64,000 nt of DNA from Lunularia cruciata (lineage: Eukaryota > Streptophyta > Marchantiopsida > Lunulariales > Lunulariaceae), in assembly GCA_948567375.1 (NCBI GenBank), contig OX419762.1, forward strand, positions 12,158,001 to 12,222,000, read 5' to 3'. Position 1 is the stretch's first letter; each line of letters opens with the position of its first letter. The position numbers were made by a program, and so were the translations under genes. Under the pieces are notes generated by a model. That model worked only from the letters and a program-made list of their open reading frames with translations. It made no database searches and was not told the DNA's origin. Below, in pieces: positions 1 through 10,536 of the stretch.

Positions 1-1163
1 GTTAGATCCCAATGCCGAAACCAGGATACCAACACTTGGCCTTTTATGTATTTTTAAGTTCTAAGTATTTTTAAGTCTAAACGTTTCATGTGGATCACCT
101 TTTCATTTAATTTCAACTTGAATCATGGATGGAAAAAATCAACACTTCTAATTTGGCTAATTGATAGGACAAGAGCGAGTGAGGTACCGAGTACCGAAAA
201 GGTGAAGTACAAATATCCCGTTCATTGTTTATAGTATAAATATAACGAGGTTCAAAGTTCGTAACCGAAGAGTTTTCTAACAATACTTTATATATATATA
301 ATAATAAATATATAAATATAATAAATATATAATAAATAACATTCAGTTTTACTTGTTGGTCAATGGTCGGAAATAATTTAATATTCTTATTATATAAATT
401 TTAGGAAATTTACCATCTTTGAAAATAATAAAATATTTATATACAGATGCTAAGACGCGTATAGAATAGTTTCTTATCATATTCCTTGTGTTTCGAAGGA
501 TAGAATATATTAATAACTCTAATATTAAACCCTTGGTGACCTGGAGGACCGGTCTCCTTGCAATAGGCACCGGGACACCCTCATACACCAGGGTTTCAAG
601 TCAGCGACGGTAATTTGGAGGGAAATATGCTCCCTTCGAGCTTGGTGGTTCTATGAATGGGTTTTTGATGCTTCCGCGCCACGCAGTAAGACGCAATTTA
701 GTTTCAGCATCAGAGTGGTGAATCGGATCTGGTAAGCAGTTTTGAGGTCTGCAGGAATCGAAGAGTTGTTTGAATCGACCAGTCGAATTTTCAGGAGAAA
801 CAAAGAACGGCTGGCCGACTCTATTGCCGGTGAGGAGACCAAGCTCGAGTAATGGTTACGATTGCAAGAAGATTGTAAAACACGCTTGTGTTCGGTAGGC
901 GTTGAGGAGGTGCCATAACAACAGGAAGGCTGGTGTTTCTGGGTTCAAGCCGCGAAAAGTTGTCAAGCTTGGGTTTAGTGAAGACATATGACCTGAAAAC
1001 GAGCAATTCTTCGTAGGGTTTAACAGAGAGGTAGCGCAGCGGTGGTGGGAGCTGAAAGGCCGTGTTGCACGTGGATTATTGTCTTGACTGGTGGAATGTG
1101 AACTTGCTGAAGAATCGACGAGAGTTTGGGTATTATCTTCAGGTGTAGAGTGAGGCGATCGCC
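1..1163. other. Upstream region and 5' leader of SSRP1
   Basis: No gene is recognised here. The first 600 bases are AT-rich with runs of TA and ATAAATATA around 280-340. From about 600 the base composition rises to that of the gene, so the SSRP1 promoter and 5' untranslated region probably lie between about 600 and 1163. Short open frames on both strands have no recognisable content. Confidence 0.4.
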
Positions 1164-4100
1164 ATGGCGACTGACAGTAGTCTCCACCAGTTCGGCAACA
1201 TTTTACTGGGTGGACGTGGTGGCATGGTACCTTAATTATACTCCCGCTCATATTCTTAGCAAAGAGGAATTTGTGATTTATCAAAATTTGTTCAGCTTTC
1301 GGAGCCTCTATGAAGCTTCATTTCGTCTGTTTCTTTCGGGTTCTGTATTGAGTAACTAATCCGCCGCATAGGATAACAAGAAATAGTCATAAGAATAAAT
1401 ACAGAACAAAGATGTTGATCTATTAACATCTTTCTCCGTGATCACAAGGGAAAAAAGTCGATAATAGGTGAACATATTTACCTGTTCGGAACCATCGTCA
1501 TTCTTGACACGGGAAAGTTGACGACGCTTCCGTAGAGAGTGTTCCAAATTGATAAACGTAGCCGCCATTTTCCTTATCTAAGTGGTCACTCCATTCCATG
1601 GAGACTGTGAATGTCACTAGACGTTCTGTCGTGAACTACGAATTACCTATTACAGAGTGTTCCAAATTCGTAGACGTAGCCATTTTCTCTTTTTTGTTGA
1701 TCACTGCATTCCATGGAGACTGAATGTCTCGTCGACAAATCCATGGCACCACACCTTCTGCTGGGAACTACAAATTGCTTATTATTACCACTAAACAACC
1801 GATCGTTGGCAGCTAGCAACATCATCGAGGTCATCACCTCAATAACATAGCAGCAGTGGAAGAAAATTCCGAAGCCATATAGGATTAACCAAACAAACTG
1901 AGCCCAGTGGCACCATTCTATACTTAGTATCTACCTGTCAACCTACAACGTAAGAGCATTCTATCTTTTCTGAATCCCATACTCGTCTGTCTATCTATCT
2001 CAAGCTCCACCCCTATCAGGCATAATCGAGCTCCTCCACGGTTGAAGCTGGCCTTCCCTTTCTGCCAAACCTCCACACTGGCCTCGAGGAATAAGCAGCA
2101 GCACAAACAGGTGCTGCTGCCCTAAGTTCTAAATTCCACGTGAGAGCTTTCTCTGGTGTTGTCCGCGAGATAGCCACAAACCACAGGGGTGATTTCTGAC
2201 CAGAAATTTATTCGATATTGGTTATACAGGAGACGGGCGCCCCTAGCCTTTAGTTGCATGACTGTTCGTCATTGAAAGAAGGGAAATGTAGACAGCCAGC
2301 ACTAATCAACCGGCATACTTTTTTCTTCTTCAGTATCTGTAGAAGTCTTTTTGATTGAGAAACAATATAACGACGTCCATAATCATCATTCGACTGTTTC
2401 CTCTGCTTTTCACAGTTTTCAACCTAAACGTCTATACGGCATCTGGGCCTAATTTGCGGTGATGAATTTTATGAACAGAACCCTGGCCAACTCAAGGTTC
2501 ATCCAGGTGGTTTTGTATGGAAGAAAACGGGAGGTGGCAAGGTTGTGGATGTGGCGAAGGCGGACATTACTAGCTTAAGTTGGACGAGGCTACCGAAAGG
2601 TTATCAACTTGGTGTCAAAATGCGAGCTGGTTCAAATGTGAAGTTCAGCGGTTTTCGGGAACAGGTTTATTTCCATCTTTCACAGTTCACTCTTTACAAG
2701 AAGCATACGTGTTAGAAGTGATCCCAAATTGGAGGATTACTTTTAATATCCATGGTTTATCCACACAGGTTTGAATCGTAAGCATGGAAGAGTTTCATCT
2801 TAATTGAGTTACCATCAATGATGATCGGCTCCCCCGTGCTCTGGTTTCCTTGTTAGTCTGCTACCAGACAACAGGTGGTAGATGCCATGATCTCCTATGA
2901 TGATTTTTACAACCCCAGCTCGCTTGGAGTCCTTTCGGGGTCGCTGAAGAGAAATTGGTTCCAAAACGACAATATAACTGAGTGGATCATAGCCTATGAT
3001 TTGAAATAAAATATAATAAGCATGGATAGAGGCTATCGGTGTTTTGAAACCACGGGACTTTAATCCTTGTTTCCTTCTAAACATTGAAGTCCTGTTGCTG
3101 ACTGTAAACTTATTGGAGTCTTCCCGTCCAGAGTCTTTTTCTCAGAAGTCCCCGCTTCCATATGTGACAATTCCTAGAGCACTTTAAAGCTACTCAGTAC
3201 TGACAAGATGTCTACAAGAAGTCTCATTTTTAGACGCAGTACTTTTTTGAGCACGCAATTCATGTGCTAAATAGTGCACAGTTACGATGTTTTGTGCACA
3301 GGGAGTGTTTAGATGTTACAATAATTTTCTCATGCTTTCATAGTCTCATCAGCGTATTGACATTTGCATTATGCCCCTTTCCCTAGGATGTGGCGAGCTT
3401 GAATCCCTTTCTCAACGCGAACATGGGAATCAATCCAGACGACAAACCTTTAGCTATAAGTGGGCGCAATTGGGGGGAAGCAGAGCTAGAAGGTCTGTGA
3501 AGATCCATTCGCCTCACTTGATATTTCACAATGGAAGCTTTGGTTCTGTTGTTAAAGTCGATTATTACGTAGTGCGTGGGGTGAGATCTCTAAGACGACA
3601 AACTTGAAGCAAGTCTAGAGTAGGGTTTTTTCCCTTTCTCGAAGAAATTCGAGAGCGAGATTTTTGAAAACTAAGTGGGGAATTGGTTTGGTTATGCAGG
3701 GAACTTGCTTTCTTTTGTTGTCGGCGGGAAGCAAGCCTTTGAAGTGTCTATTTCAGATGTGAGCCAAACTCAGATGATGGGAAAGAATGACGTGGTGTTA
3801 GAGTTCCATGTGGATGACACCACCGGGGCAAATGAAGTACGTCTATTTTCAATGTTGGTTCTTCTTGTTGGGTGATTATGTCTTGCCCCCAAATGCCTGT
3901 CTAACTTACAAAGCTGATCTACAGAAAGATACATTGATGGAGCTCAGCTTTCACGTTCCCAGCACCAATAGTACTTACGTCGGTGACGAAGAGCGACCCT
4001 CAGCTCAGGTGTGTACTTTTATGCGAGTTATATAACTAAGCTGGTGATCTCCAGCAAACGTCTGTCATGCCTTTCCTTTCCAGAACTACGCGTTTTGCGG

Positions 4101-7100
4101 GGCAATCGCAAGATCAGGCAGATGCTAGAGCTGACAAGTTGGTGACCTCATACTTGGAAGCTGCAAGTAATGTTATTTTGCATCAGGGCTCATGCACGGT
4201 TTTGACTATGTGAGGGGTCTCAGGTGTTCTTTGAGAAGATTAAAGGGCTCGCAGATATTTCCACTCAAGGCACAGACGCAATTGCATTGTTTGAAGTGAT
4301 TACTGCGCTCACCCCAAGGTAAGTCTGATGTCTGCTTTTGATTTGTATTAATTGGTCTTCCAGCTCTCAATTGTCAGGTCTTCCGCGAGAAGATCCTGTC
4401 GATGGCGGACGTTGGGCCATCCGGTGCAGAAGCAATTTGTATGTTCGTTGAAGTTGGCATCCTTACACCAAGGTATACAAATTACGTATAGGGGTGCTAG
4501 TACAGTGAATCCTAAACACGAAAGCAGTATACCAATGTCTTGTTTGGCAGTGGAAGTGCTGACAAGGTGATTACATTGAATTTAGGTTCTATGATGGGAT
4601 TTTGGCTGATCTTGTTGCCATATGAGCATGTTTTGTCTGTTGCAGAGGACGATATAATGTGGAGCTGCATTTATCTTTTTTTCGTCTTCAAGGACAAGCG
4701 AATGACTTTAAGATTCAGTATAGCAGTGTAGTGCGGCTTTTTATTTTACCTAAGGTCAGTATTGTTGCCCTTATTCTTCGACCTACCTTGCTTCTTCAAG
4801 TCTTGCAACACATGTTAGCCCGAAGCTGGGACCGTATATTAGAAAAGGTCTTAAACCTTCTTCTAGTTTGTACTAAGATGGGGTTATGTTCGCCCTTAAA
4901 GAGAAGCAGAGACACACTTTGTTGTAGATTATCTTCAGAGGGATACTACGGTCTCTGCTTCCTCCATCGACGTGCACCTTTGCTGGAGTCCTGACCTAAC
5001 TAACGTATGACTTTGGTTTCCAGTCGAATCAACCCCATACTTTTGTGGTAATCACTTTGGACCCACCTATCCGGAAGGGTCAGACTTTTTATCCACACAT
5101 TGTTCTACAGGTAACACCTTCGTCCTGTCTAAATGGCTTACAATTTCCGTGTGACGTTTGGATGCAATATAGCGAGCTACGTGCAAGAAGTTTGTTGATG
5201 CACGCGGAAGGATGAACGTGCATAGGACCTTTTGGGTTTCCTTGTATTTTCCTTTGACTATGAGCAGTCATTATCTTCGTTTACTGACTTTGGCTTTGGG
5301 ATGTGCTGGATCAACAGTTCCCCTCTGAGGAAATAACCGAATGCAGTCTCTCAATGAACGAAGATCTTTTGAACACGAAGTACAAAGATCGACTGGAACC
5401 GTTCTACAAGGTTGGATCCAAACTCAACGTTTACTGCTATTTACCTTCTAAGAGAGCAATCGTAGCCTGAATTTAATTCTATATTGATTAACCTTTTTTG
5501 TTCACGCAGGACCTTTCACATGATGTATTTACTCAGATTCTCAAAGGACTCTCTGGTGCCAAAGTAACTGTACCAGGAAAATTCCGAAGCAGTCAGGATG
5601 GTGTTTCTGTAAGAGCATCATTAAAGGCAGAGGAAGGAACCTTATATCCACTGGAAAAAAGTTTCTTCTTCCTGCCCAAGCCTCCCACTCTTATTCTACA
5701 TGACGAGGTGCGAATTCAATAATGTTTTACGGATCTCTTTTGACCAGGTTTATGTGTCACCTGAGTGTTTGCAAGTACTGAAAGAATTGCCTGGAACCTA
5801 TACAAGCAGTCAATGGATCGTTTGTTGTGGACAAACTATATAGAGACAGAACAACCTCTAGCAAGTGTCAACCTCCTTTTCAAGTCTGTCACTGCTTGTG
5901 GGCATCACGGAGTTGTGACCAAAGTGTACTCCGGATTCATTGGTTGATTCATTTATTGATTGTGCAGATTGAGTATGTTGAGTTTGAAAGGCATGGTACG
6001 GCAGGAACAAGCAGTATATCGTCACACTATTTTGATCTCTTGATTCGCTTGAAGAGTGAACAAGAGCATCAATTCAGAAATATCCAGCGAAATGAATATC
6101 ATAATCTTTTCGATTTTATCAGGTAGTACGCAATGCCTTCCTTTCTGCTTTTCAGCTTGTGAAGTAAATTTTATCCTTTGCCGTTTCCCTATGCACTTTT
6201 GTTTTCGCACACTTGTCTGGGAAATCGTTATCATCAGTCACCGGGAGCACGGGAGTTCTTTCTTTGTTGAAACTGCCCAGGTTTTTATGCACTTTTAAAA
6301 ATTTATCAGCTTAGCTCTTGATGCGCTGGAAACGGCCATATCTAGCTTATGATGGCCTATTTAAATGAACAACAGTATTGCCATGTATGTTTCCATGTTA
6401 TATATCCGCACATTACGACAGAGATTAAGTCATGACCAGACAGATGATTCCAGTGTCAAGTCATCGTGGGTGACAGGAATCTGAAAGGGGTGGATACCAG
6501 ACTTAATACCATTATTTGTTATTATAAATAGTTTTACAATGTTACTCAAACGTGAGAGGCAGTCCGGTTAGACGTGGGTGTGGAGCCGGGTCCTATATTT
6601 TAAATTTTCGCATTGGAAATCATAACTTGGGTCGTTTATTGACTGTTCTTTCCTCCGACGTTTGGAATTGTTCTTTCAGTTCTAAAGGGTTGAAGATCTT
6701 AAATCTGGGCGACGCTCAAGGTGCAAGTGACGTTGCTGCTGCGTTGGCGGGCTCCGATGATGAAGGGGTAGATCCACATTTGAATCGCATCCGCAGTGCC
6801 AGAGGTGGAGGCGGAGGTGACGGTGGTGGTGAAGAAAGCGATGAAGAGGTAGTGTGGACACGATGTCTTGCTTATGTAAAAGTGATAGTTTCAAGACACG
6901 GGGCATGGAATGGATGCAAAGATGATTGTGAGTTTATTAGTATCTTGAGTCCAAATTCATTTCTTCACTTCCTTGGTACACCTCCGGCTGGCAAATGACA
7001 TAGGAAGTAAACGCAGATGTGAGATTAGTCAATAAAGTAGAGAGGGTTTATTTCTTAGAAAAGTTGAACTCATGGTATTAGTGGACAGACGCCGTTAAGG

Positions 7101-9245
7101 TTTGGTAATAGCATGACAACTTCGGGTAGTAAGAAATGATAGGTGGCCAGCTCAGCAGATCCGAGTTTAGGTATCGAATCTCTTCTGTTGTCATCCTGGT
7201 CAATGCGCAGATTTCGGCCTATAGAAGCTTGGTCTAGTCTCTTTAGCACGCGTAATCTTCGTCTAACCTCATATTGTGCGTGCAGGATGAGGACTTTGTG
7301 GCGGAGAAGGACGATGCAGGGTCCCCAACTGACGACTCTGAAGCTGAAGAACCCGATGCCAGTGATAGTGGTGGCGAAGAGGAGCCAGATGAAGAGGATG
7401 ACGAGGATGAGGCAATAATCACAGCCCAGTCTTTTCCAGAATACACTGCGTTCGTGTTATGTTGGAGCCACAAGATACAAGCATACACAACTAACACTAG
7501 ACGATGGTTCTTGTAGTGATGTTAGCATCGACAGTGGCTCCGTATGCAGCTAAATACTTGCACCTGTCAAACCGTAAACAAATTTAAGTTGTCCTTCGTG
7601 CTTTCGTTAAGCATGACTTCTAGCCTATCGTACCCAAACTGCATGAATATAGCACTTGAATTGAGAACAGGTATTTCATATAAGTAACTGTATACCTTTG
7701 TTAGCTCATCCTGAGGGGTTGACTGGTGTGATTCACAGGATGAAAGACCGGCTAAGAAGGAAAGAAAAAAGAGAGAGCCCGCCGCTGCCAAGGCTGGACG
7801 GAAGAGAAAGAGTAAAGATGAAGGGGAAGGAGGGAAGAAACAAAAGCGGAAGAAGAAGGACCCAAACGCCCCAAAACGTGGGCTATCAGGGTTCATGTAT
7901 TTCTCACAGTCAGAGAGAGAGGTACGAGATGATTTGTCATTGGTTTCGTTGAGGTAGTCTGCGTTTTGATCAGCTTCTTCTCTAATTTGCAGTCCCGATA
8001 TTCTGTCTTTCTGGAGTCTTCTGCCCCATCGGATGGGAATGATCGGAAATTAACGACTAAATGATATCGTATTATGCTAACAGAATTTGAAGAAAAGTCA
8101 ACCAGGACTGTCCTTTACCGACACAGGAAAGGTTCTCGGAGATAAATGGAAGAAGATGTCAGGTAATTGATTATATCTCGATTCACGAACCCATTTGTCG
8201 CTTTGCATCCGTTCTTGCCTGCATTTCCTTGCTTCCATCTGAATGTCTCCTGTTGGGACCGCTTCGGTCCTAAGTGGGTTTGGATCCTCCATTTTGCGGA
8301 GGGCTTCTGCTCCTATTACTCAAATACCTGGATTCACGAACTTTTTGCTACTCAGTCAAAGAAGATAATGAACACAAGTGTAGCGTAAGTCAAATGGATA
8401 TATCTTTACGGATTCATTTCCATTTCCTTAGATGCAATTCATTTCGTTCTGCACACGTTCATGCTTGCATTTCATATGCACGTTCTCCGTTCCATACTTA
8501 GTGGGTTCTGGATCCCCCGTTCCTCGAATGGCTTTTGCTCCCCTTTTATATCTTTACGGATTTACGGATTCGTTAGGTCGTCGTTTCCCAGTTAAGTTTT
8601 GTTTTTCTCTACATGCACTGTTTATCTGTTACCGTTTATTCGATGCATGCTATTGGTATACAAGTGTTGCTCTTTAATTGTTTCTAGATGGCATTTACTT
8701 CTGCTTACATTCGATCAATTGTTTCCATTTCATCTCCTTTCCCGGTTTTATACTAATTTCGTCTTGCACAGTTCTTGTATACATTACATATCATGCATCT
8801 CAGATTGCATTCAGTGAGTTCTGGATCCCCCGTTCGACGAACGGCTTCTGTCCTGTCTCAATATCTTTACCGATTCACTTGCTTAGCTCGCCTTCCTTTC
8901 ATTTTGAATGCCTTGATTGCTTGGATGCTTCCTTGATTGCATTTTTCATTTGCATGTCTATGGTTCGATCTTAAGTGGGTTCTGGATCCCCTGTTCGATC
9001 AACGGCTTCTGCGCCAATATCGTCACGAATAAAGCAAGTATAACAATTGCTTATTTGCAAGCCCTCCGTACTAGTCTTACCTAGCTGGATATATGGCTTG
9101 GACCTTGTGTGCAGTGGATGAAAAGGCACCCTATGAAGCTAAGGCTGCCGCTGACAAGGAAAGATACAAGCGTGACATGATAGAGTTCAACCGCGGTGGT
9201 GGTGGGGGCGGTGGTCCAGCAGACGATGGATCCGATGATGAATGA
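1164..9245 (+). CDS. SSRP1: FACT complex subunit SSRP1 (HMG-box histone chaperone), 16 coding exons
   Basis: SSRP1 pairs with SPT16 to form FACT, which loosens and rebuilds nucleosomes during transcription and replication in the nucleus. Coding exons by translation and splice sites: 1164-1226, 2479-2664, 3387-3492, 3700-3836, 3925-4008, exon 6 (4378-4472, or the alternative 4224-4318), 4646-4754, 5024-5110, 5318-5410, 5510-5707, 5968-6122, 6680-6848, 7286-7411, 7739-7921, 8084-8162, 9115-9245. All phases agree and give about 666 residues, close to Arabidopsis SSRP1. The ATG at 1164 sits in a good context (GCCATGG) and gives an N-terminus reading [11 protein letters not shown], as in plant SSRP1. 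The N-terminal and tandem PH-like middle domains fill residues 1 to about 440 ([36 protein letters not shown]). An acidic stretch follows (about 450-536), then a Lys/Arg-rich linker, an HMG box (about 577-645, DPNAPKRG to RYK) and a short Gly-rich acidic tail. Intron 13 appears to use a GC donor. Confidence 0.95.
1537..1790. repeat. Diverged 118-bp tandem duplication in SSRP1 intron 1
   Basis: Two head-to-tail copies start at 1537 and 1655. Both carry GAGTGTTCCAAATT, then ACGTAGCC, CATTCCATGGAGACTG and a closing GAACTAC-AATT block. They differ by substitutions and small indels, so the duplication is not recent. It lies in the 1252-bp first intron of SSRP1. Confidence 0.75.
4224..4318 (+). other. 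SSRP1 alternative exon 6a (divergent copy)
   Basis: This 95-bp exon is preceded by GGGTCTCAG and followed by the perfect donor AAG/GTAAGT. It encodes 32 residues beginning [11 protein letters not shown] and ending ALTPR. It is about 47% identical to the product of exon 6b (15 of 32 by eye) and has the same length and the same phases (0 in, 2 out). It can replace exon 6b without changing the frame. It has no stop codon, and it keeps the invariant LTPR that leads into the first PH strand. Its middle is less like other SSRP1 proteins than exon 6b. Confidence 0.75.
4378..4472 (+). other. SSRP1 exon 6b (canonical copy)
   Basis: This 95-bp exon has acceptor AATTGTCAG and donor CCAAG/GTATAC. It encodes [12 protein letters not shown] through VGILTPR, which resembles the same stretch of animal and plant SSRP1 (ILSxADV, then AICxF and LTPRGRY) more closely than exon 6a does. 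The 59 bases between 6a and 6b (4319-4377) would make a very short plant intron, so joining 6a to 6b is probably sterically blocked. Confidence 0.85.
7412..7738 (+). other. SSRP1 intron 13 with a likely GC-AG boundary
   Basis: The acidic exon 13 reads in frame to GATGAG at 7411 and the next bases are GCAATA. No GT donor nearby keeps the frame. The acceptor ATTCACAG at 7738 joins in phase 0 to the Lys/Arg-rich exon 14. A GC-AG intron is the simplest reading. Retaining the intron instead would end the protein at about 7514 and lose the HMG box. Confidence 0.65.
8255..9015. repeat. Four-copy degenerate repeat in SSRP1 intron 15
   Basis: A conserved core of about 40 bases (AGTGGGTTCTGGATCCCC, then about 9 bases, then ACGGCTTCTG) occurs near 8272, 8499, 8815 and 8972. 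The flanks, rich in CATTT and CTTGC motifs, are repeated more loosely. In the copy near 8815 the core holds the near-perfect palindrome CCGTTCGACGAACGG. Another hairpin, GGACCGCTTCGGTCC, lies at about 8256-8270. All of it is inside the 952-bp intron between the two halves of the HMG box. Confidence 0.7.
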
Positions 9246-10536
9246 GATGTTGAAGTCCTGCCTTTGGAGCTCTTGGTGGATCCGAATGAGAATGATATAC
9301 AGGTTGCTTGGGTGGGATCATGACACAACTCAGACTAGGCTGAGCAATGCCGAACTGAAGAATTACGGAGCAACTTAGCAGAGATGTGGACTTGAAGTCA
9401 GCTCTTGACTTACATTATCCATTCAAATCCATCTCTACATCCATTCAAATCCGCGGCCGGCCTGAAATGACTGGTTTCCCTAGAATGTAGAGAGTTCTTA
9501 CATGATGTTACAATTCGGCACGATTGCACGCAAATACCATGACACGGACGCATTCTGCTGCATTCTGTGGTGTCATGTCCAGACGTATCTCATTAGGAGC
9601 AAAGAGCTCCGGGAGGAGCGAGAGAGTTGGAACTTGAGAGTCCGCCCTCGAAAGAGACTTTCAAAACAGCTGGAGGAAAAGAATTTCGATGATCGCTTGT
9701 TAGGTCTCACGCATCGAGTAACCGACCCACTATTCTATAATTCTCGTAGTGTCGTTACCGTCTAGATATAGGTGGTTCGGTTGCTGAAGATCAGGCGCAA
9801 TGCTAGTGATGGAGTCACTCATTCTTGTAACACCACTTGTAAATTTCTTAAACAATTTTTGTGGACTTTATTTCTTTCTTGTGAAACACGAGCAGCACTT
9901 CATCTCTCCTGGTATGACCGGAACTAATTCCTTTCAAGCGTCTCATTGGCCCCGTTAAACATATTAACTGAGAAGGAAATCATTGTTTTATCATCTGCAT
10001 GCAAGTTCGAATCTAGCCATATTCTCGGGTTAAGCTGCAGCATGTAGATTGAGCCTGTCGCTGGCATGTGGGAGCCGCTAGATGGTCTGTGGCAATGGTT
10101 ACTTGGAGTTGTGGGCTTTTCGGCTGCGAGCCTCGAGGAATAAATTGGGAATAATCCCACTGACTTGCCTATCTTCCTTCCCCTTCCCCCCCAGGCTTAA
10201 TTTTCATGCGGCACAAGTTCCCTCTATGAGCAGTTCTTGAATATGTGCCTATTAGAGTGCACGGAGTCTGAACTCACTACCATTGGACATCGCAGTGGTT
10301 CGGGCGGTTTTGGGAAGATAACAGAAAATTGATTTTGATCTCGATAACAATTCCGCTTATATTCACTTTTTGAGTATCATGCTAGTGAGATACTGTATTA
10401 AAACACGCGAGGTCGAAGACAAACCTAGTATACTTAACAAATCACGTCAGAAGTGTCTCAAGATCACCTTCATAGAATAGTCAGATTGAGCTTGCTCGGA
10501 AATGTCTCCAGAAACTCCCCCAGCAGCAAGCTGTTC
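9246..10536. other. Intergenic region between SSRP1 and the coiled-coil gene
   Basis: It holds the SSRP1 3' untranslated region and, because the genes converge, that of the minus-strand gene at 10537-11820. I see no clear polyadenylation signal. A 264-bp open frame at 9502-9765 (+) has no recognisable content and is probably chance. Confidence 0.4.

Noticed and set aside
856-1284. 142-residue minus-strand frame over the SSRP1 start
   Set aside because: It overlaps SSRP1 exon 1 and its leader in antisense, has mixed low-content sequence and no recognisable domain.
6552-6998. 148-residue frame as a separate gene
   Set aside because: It is SSRP1 exon 12 (6680-6848) read through both flanking introns.
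7243-7497. Ser-rich minus-strand frame
   Set aside because: It is the antisense shadow of the acidic Glu/Asp-rich SSRP1 exon 13.
9502-9765. 88-codon frame downstream of SSRP1 as a small gene
   Set aside because: There is no recognisable content and no splice or start context that stands out. It lies where the 3' untranslated region is expected.
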